From: Streptomyces griseicoloratus
Lineage (GTDB): Bacteria > Actinomycetota > Actinomycetes > Streptomycetales > Streptomycetaceae
Direction of reading: 5' to 3'
DNA: 64,000 nucleotides
Assembly (NCBI RefSeq): GCF_014534645.1
Contig: NZ_JACVQF010000192.1
Coordinates: 1 to 64,000 of the forward strand
Positions 62,670 through 64,000 of this stretch are shown here, one piece after another; within the stretch, counting starts at the first letter, position 1; each line of letters starts with the position of its first letter. The notes beneath the pieces were generated by a model, which did no database searches, was not told the origin of the DNA, and saw only the letters and a list, made by a program, of their open reading frames with translations. The position numbers and the translations under genes are program-made.

Positions 62670-64000
62670 TCAGCCCTCGGCGACGCCGAGCTTCTCCAGG
62701 ATCAGCTCCTTGACGCGGGCGGCGTCCGCCTGACCGCGGGTCGCCTTCATGACCGCGCCGACCAGGGCGCCGGCCGCCGCCACCTTGCCGCCGCGGATCT
62801 TGTCCGCGATGGCCGGGTTGCCGGCGATGGCCTCGTCGACGGCGGCGGTCAGCGCGCCCTCGTCGGAGACGACCTTCAGACCGCGCTTGTCGACGACCTC
62901 GTCCGGGGTGCCCTCGCCCGCGAGGACGCCCTCGATGACCTGGCGGGCCAGCTTGTCGTTCAGGTCGCCGGAGGCCACCAGCTCGGTGACGCGGGCGACC
63001 TGCTGCGGGGTGATGGCCAGCTCATCCAGGGACTTTCCGGACTCGTTGGCGCTGCGGGCCAGCTCGCCCATCCACCACTTGCGGGCGGAGGCCGCATCGG
63101 CACCGGCCTCGATCGTGGCGACGATCGGGTCCAGCGCGCCGGCGTTGAGGATCGCCTGCATGTCGGTCGCCGAGATGCCCCACTCCTCACGGAGCCGGTT
63201 GCGGCGCACCAGCGGCAGCTCGGGCAGGCCCGCCCGCAGCTCCTCGACCCACTCGCGGGACGGGGCGACCGGCACCAGGTCGGGCTCCGGGAAGTACCGG
63301 TAGTCCTCGGCCTCCTCCTTCACACGGCCCGAGGTCGTCGACCCGGTGTCCTCGTGGAAGTGGCGGGTCTCCTGGATCACCGTGCCGCCGCCGCTCAGGA
63401 CGGCCGCGTGCCGCTGGATCTCGTAGCGGGCGGCACGCTCCACCGAACGCAGCGAGTTGACGTTCTTCGTCTCGCTGCGGGTGCCGAACTTGTCGGCGCC
63501 CTTCGGCATCAGCGACAGGTTCACGTCGCAGCGCATCTGGCCCATCTCCATGCGGGCCTCGGACACGCCGAGGGCGCGGATGAGCTCGCGCAGCTCACGG
63601 ACGTACGCCCGCGCGACCTCGGGGGCGCGCTCGCCCGCCCCCACGATCGGCTTGGTGACGATCTCGATGAGCGGGATGCCGGCGCGGTTGTAGTCCAGCA
63701 GGGAGTGGGACGCGCCGTGGATACGGCCGGTGGCGCCGCCGACGTGCGTCGACTTGCCGGTGTCCTCCTCCATGTGGGCGCGCTCGATCTCCACGCGGAA
63801 GGTCTCGCCGTCCTCCAGCTGGACGTCCAGGTAGCCGTTGAAGGCGATCGGCTCGTCGTACTGGGAGGTCTGGAAGTTCTTCGGCATGTCCGGATAGAAG
63901 TAGTTCTTCCGGGCGAAGCGGCACCACTCGGCGATCTCGCAGTTCAGTGCGAGACCGATCTTGATCGCGGACTCGACGCCGGTCGCGTTGACGACCGGGA
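62670..64000 (-). CDS. gatB: Aspartyl/glutamyl-tRNA amidotransferase subunit B (5' end outside the window)
   Basis: 443 codons including the stop; the frame is open through base 64000, so the N-terminal part is missing. Visible landmarks: [59 protein letters not shown] and [18 protein letters not shown] of the catalytic cradle, [11 protein letters not shown], then the helical and YqeY-like tail domains ending [12 protein letters not shown]. GatB binds the mischarged Glu-tRNA-Gln and, with GatA and GatC, converts it to Gln-tRNA-Gln. An ATG at 63887 is internal. Confidence 0.97.
   Translation of the reverse strand, partial: PVVNATGVESAIKIGLALNCEIAEWCRFARKNYFYPDMPKNFQTSQYDEPIAFNGYLDVQLEDGETFRVEIERAHMEEDTGKSTHVGGATGRIHGASHSLLDYNRAGIPLIEIVTKPIVGAGERAPEVARAYVRELRELIRALGVSEARMEMGQMRCDVNLSLMPKGADKFGTRSETKNVNSLRSVERAARYEIQRHAAVLSGGGTVIQETRHFHEDTGSTTSGRVKEEAEDYRYFPEPDLVPVAPSREWVEELRAGLPELPLVRRNRLREEWGISATDMQAILNAGALDPIVATIEAGADAASARKWWMGELARSANESGKSLDELAITPQQVARVTELVASGDLNDKLARQVIEGVLAGEGTPDEVVDKRGLKVVSDEGALTAAVDEAIAGNPAIADKIRGGKVAAAGALVGAVMKATRGQADAARVKELILEKLGVAEG

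Overview
The window looks like core chromosome of a Streptomyces. G+C is very high, GTG and TTG starts are common, and two complete conservons (cvnABCD) are present, which are typical of this genus. From memory, the gene order resembles the gltX-to-gatB segment of the S. coelicolor chromosome; I could not verify this by search. I saw no mobile element, CRISPR array or rRNA. A tRNA-Gln(CUG) is cut by the left edge and gatB is cut by the right edge.

Left part (1-14.8 kb): tRNA-Gln, a HAD phosphatase, gltX and an FAH-family enzyme on the minus strand; then a small peptide gene with two ANPRRT motifs; then two tandem paralogous conservons on the plus strand. Each conservon encodes a membrane histidine-kinase-like CvnA, a roadblock CvnB, a DUF742 CvnC and a GTPase CvnD. 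A strong bidirectional hairpin ends this block.

Middle part (15-35 kb): accE and pccB (acyl-CoA carboxylase), a Tat-exported family 8 polysaccharide lyase divergent from a B12-binding radical SAM enzyme of hopanoid C-3 methylase (HpnR) type, yceI with paired operators, an isochorismatase-like hydrolase, a CmlR-type efflux gene with a possible leader peptide, a Gly-rich membrane protein, citramalate synthase with a candidate attenuator, and a beta-propeller protein. Next is a minus-strand operon of fused urease gamma/beta, urease-like alpha, agmatine deiminase and a TetR regulator, preceded by two palindromes; no urease maturation genes are present. ilvE and leuB follow.

Right part (35-64 kb): two small conserved genes, the proline catabolic pair (P5C dehydrogenase, proline dehydrogenase) divergent from a PucR-like regulator, a TetR/MFS pair with a very long palindromic operator, serA, the ilvB-ilvN-ilvC operon with an ILVL leader peptide and attenuator, a GGDEF/EAL protein with an apparently degenerate EAL domain, a hydroxyacid dehydrogenase, an aldo/keto reductase, a 750-bp repeat-containing non-coding stretch, a sorbosone-dehydrogenase-like lipoprotein, a large LuxR (LAL) regulator coupled to a small basic peptide gene, a membrane protein, a GNAT acetyltransferase coupled to an MMPL transporter, and gatB.

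Two themes recur. First, branched-chain amino acid supply: cimA, ilvE, leuB and ilvBNC all lie here, with at least one and possibly two leader-peptide attenuators. Second, the indirect route to Gln-tRNA: tRNA-Gln, gltX and gatB flank the window. The most unusual items are the urease-like/agmatine deiminase operon with altered active-site flap residues, the NPRRT peptide next to the conservons, and the conserved C-terminal tail of both CvnA proteins.
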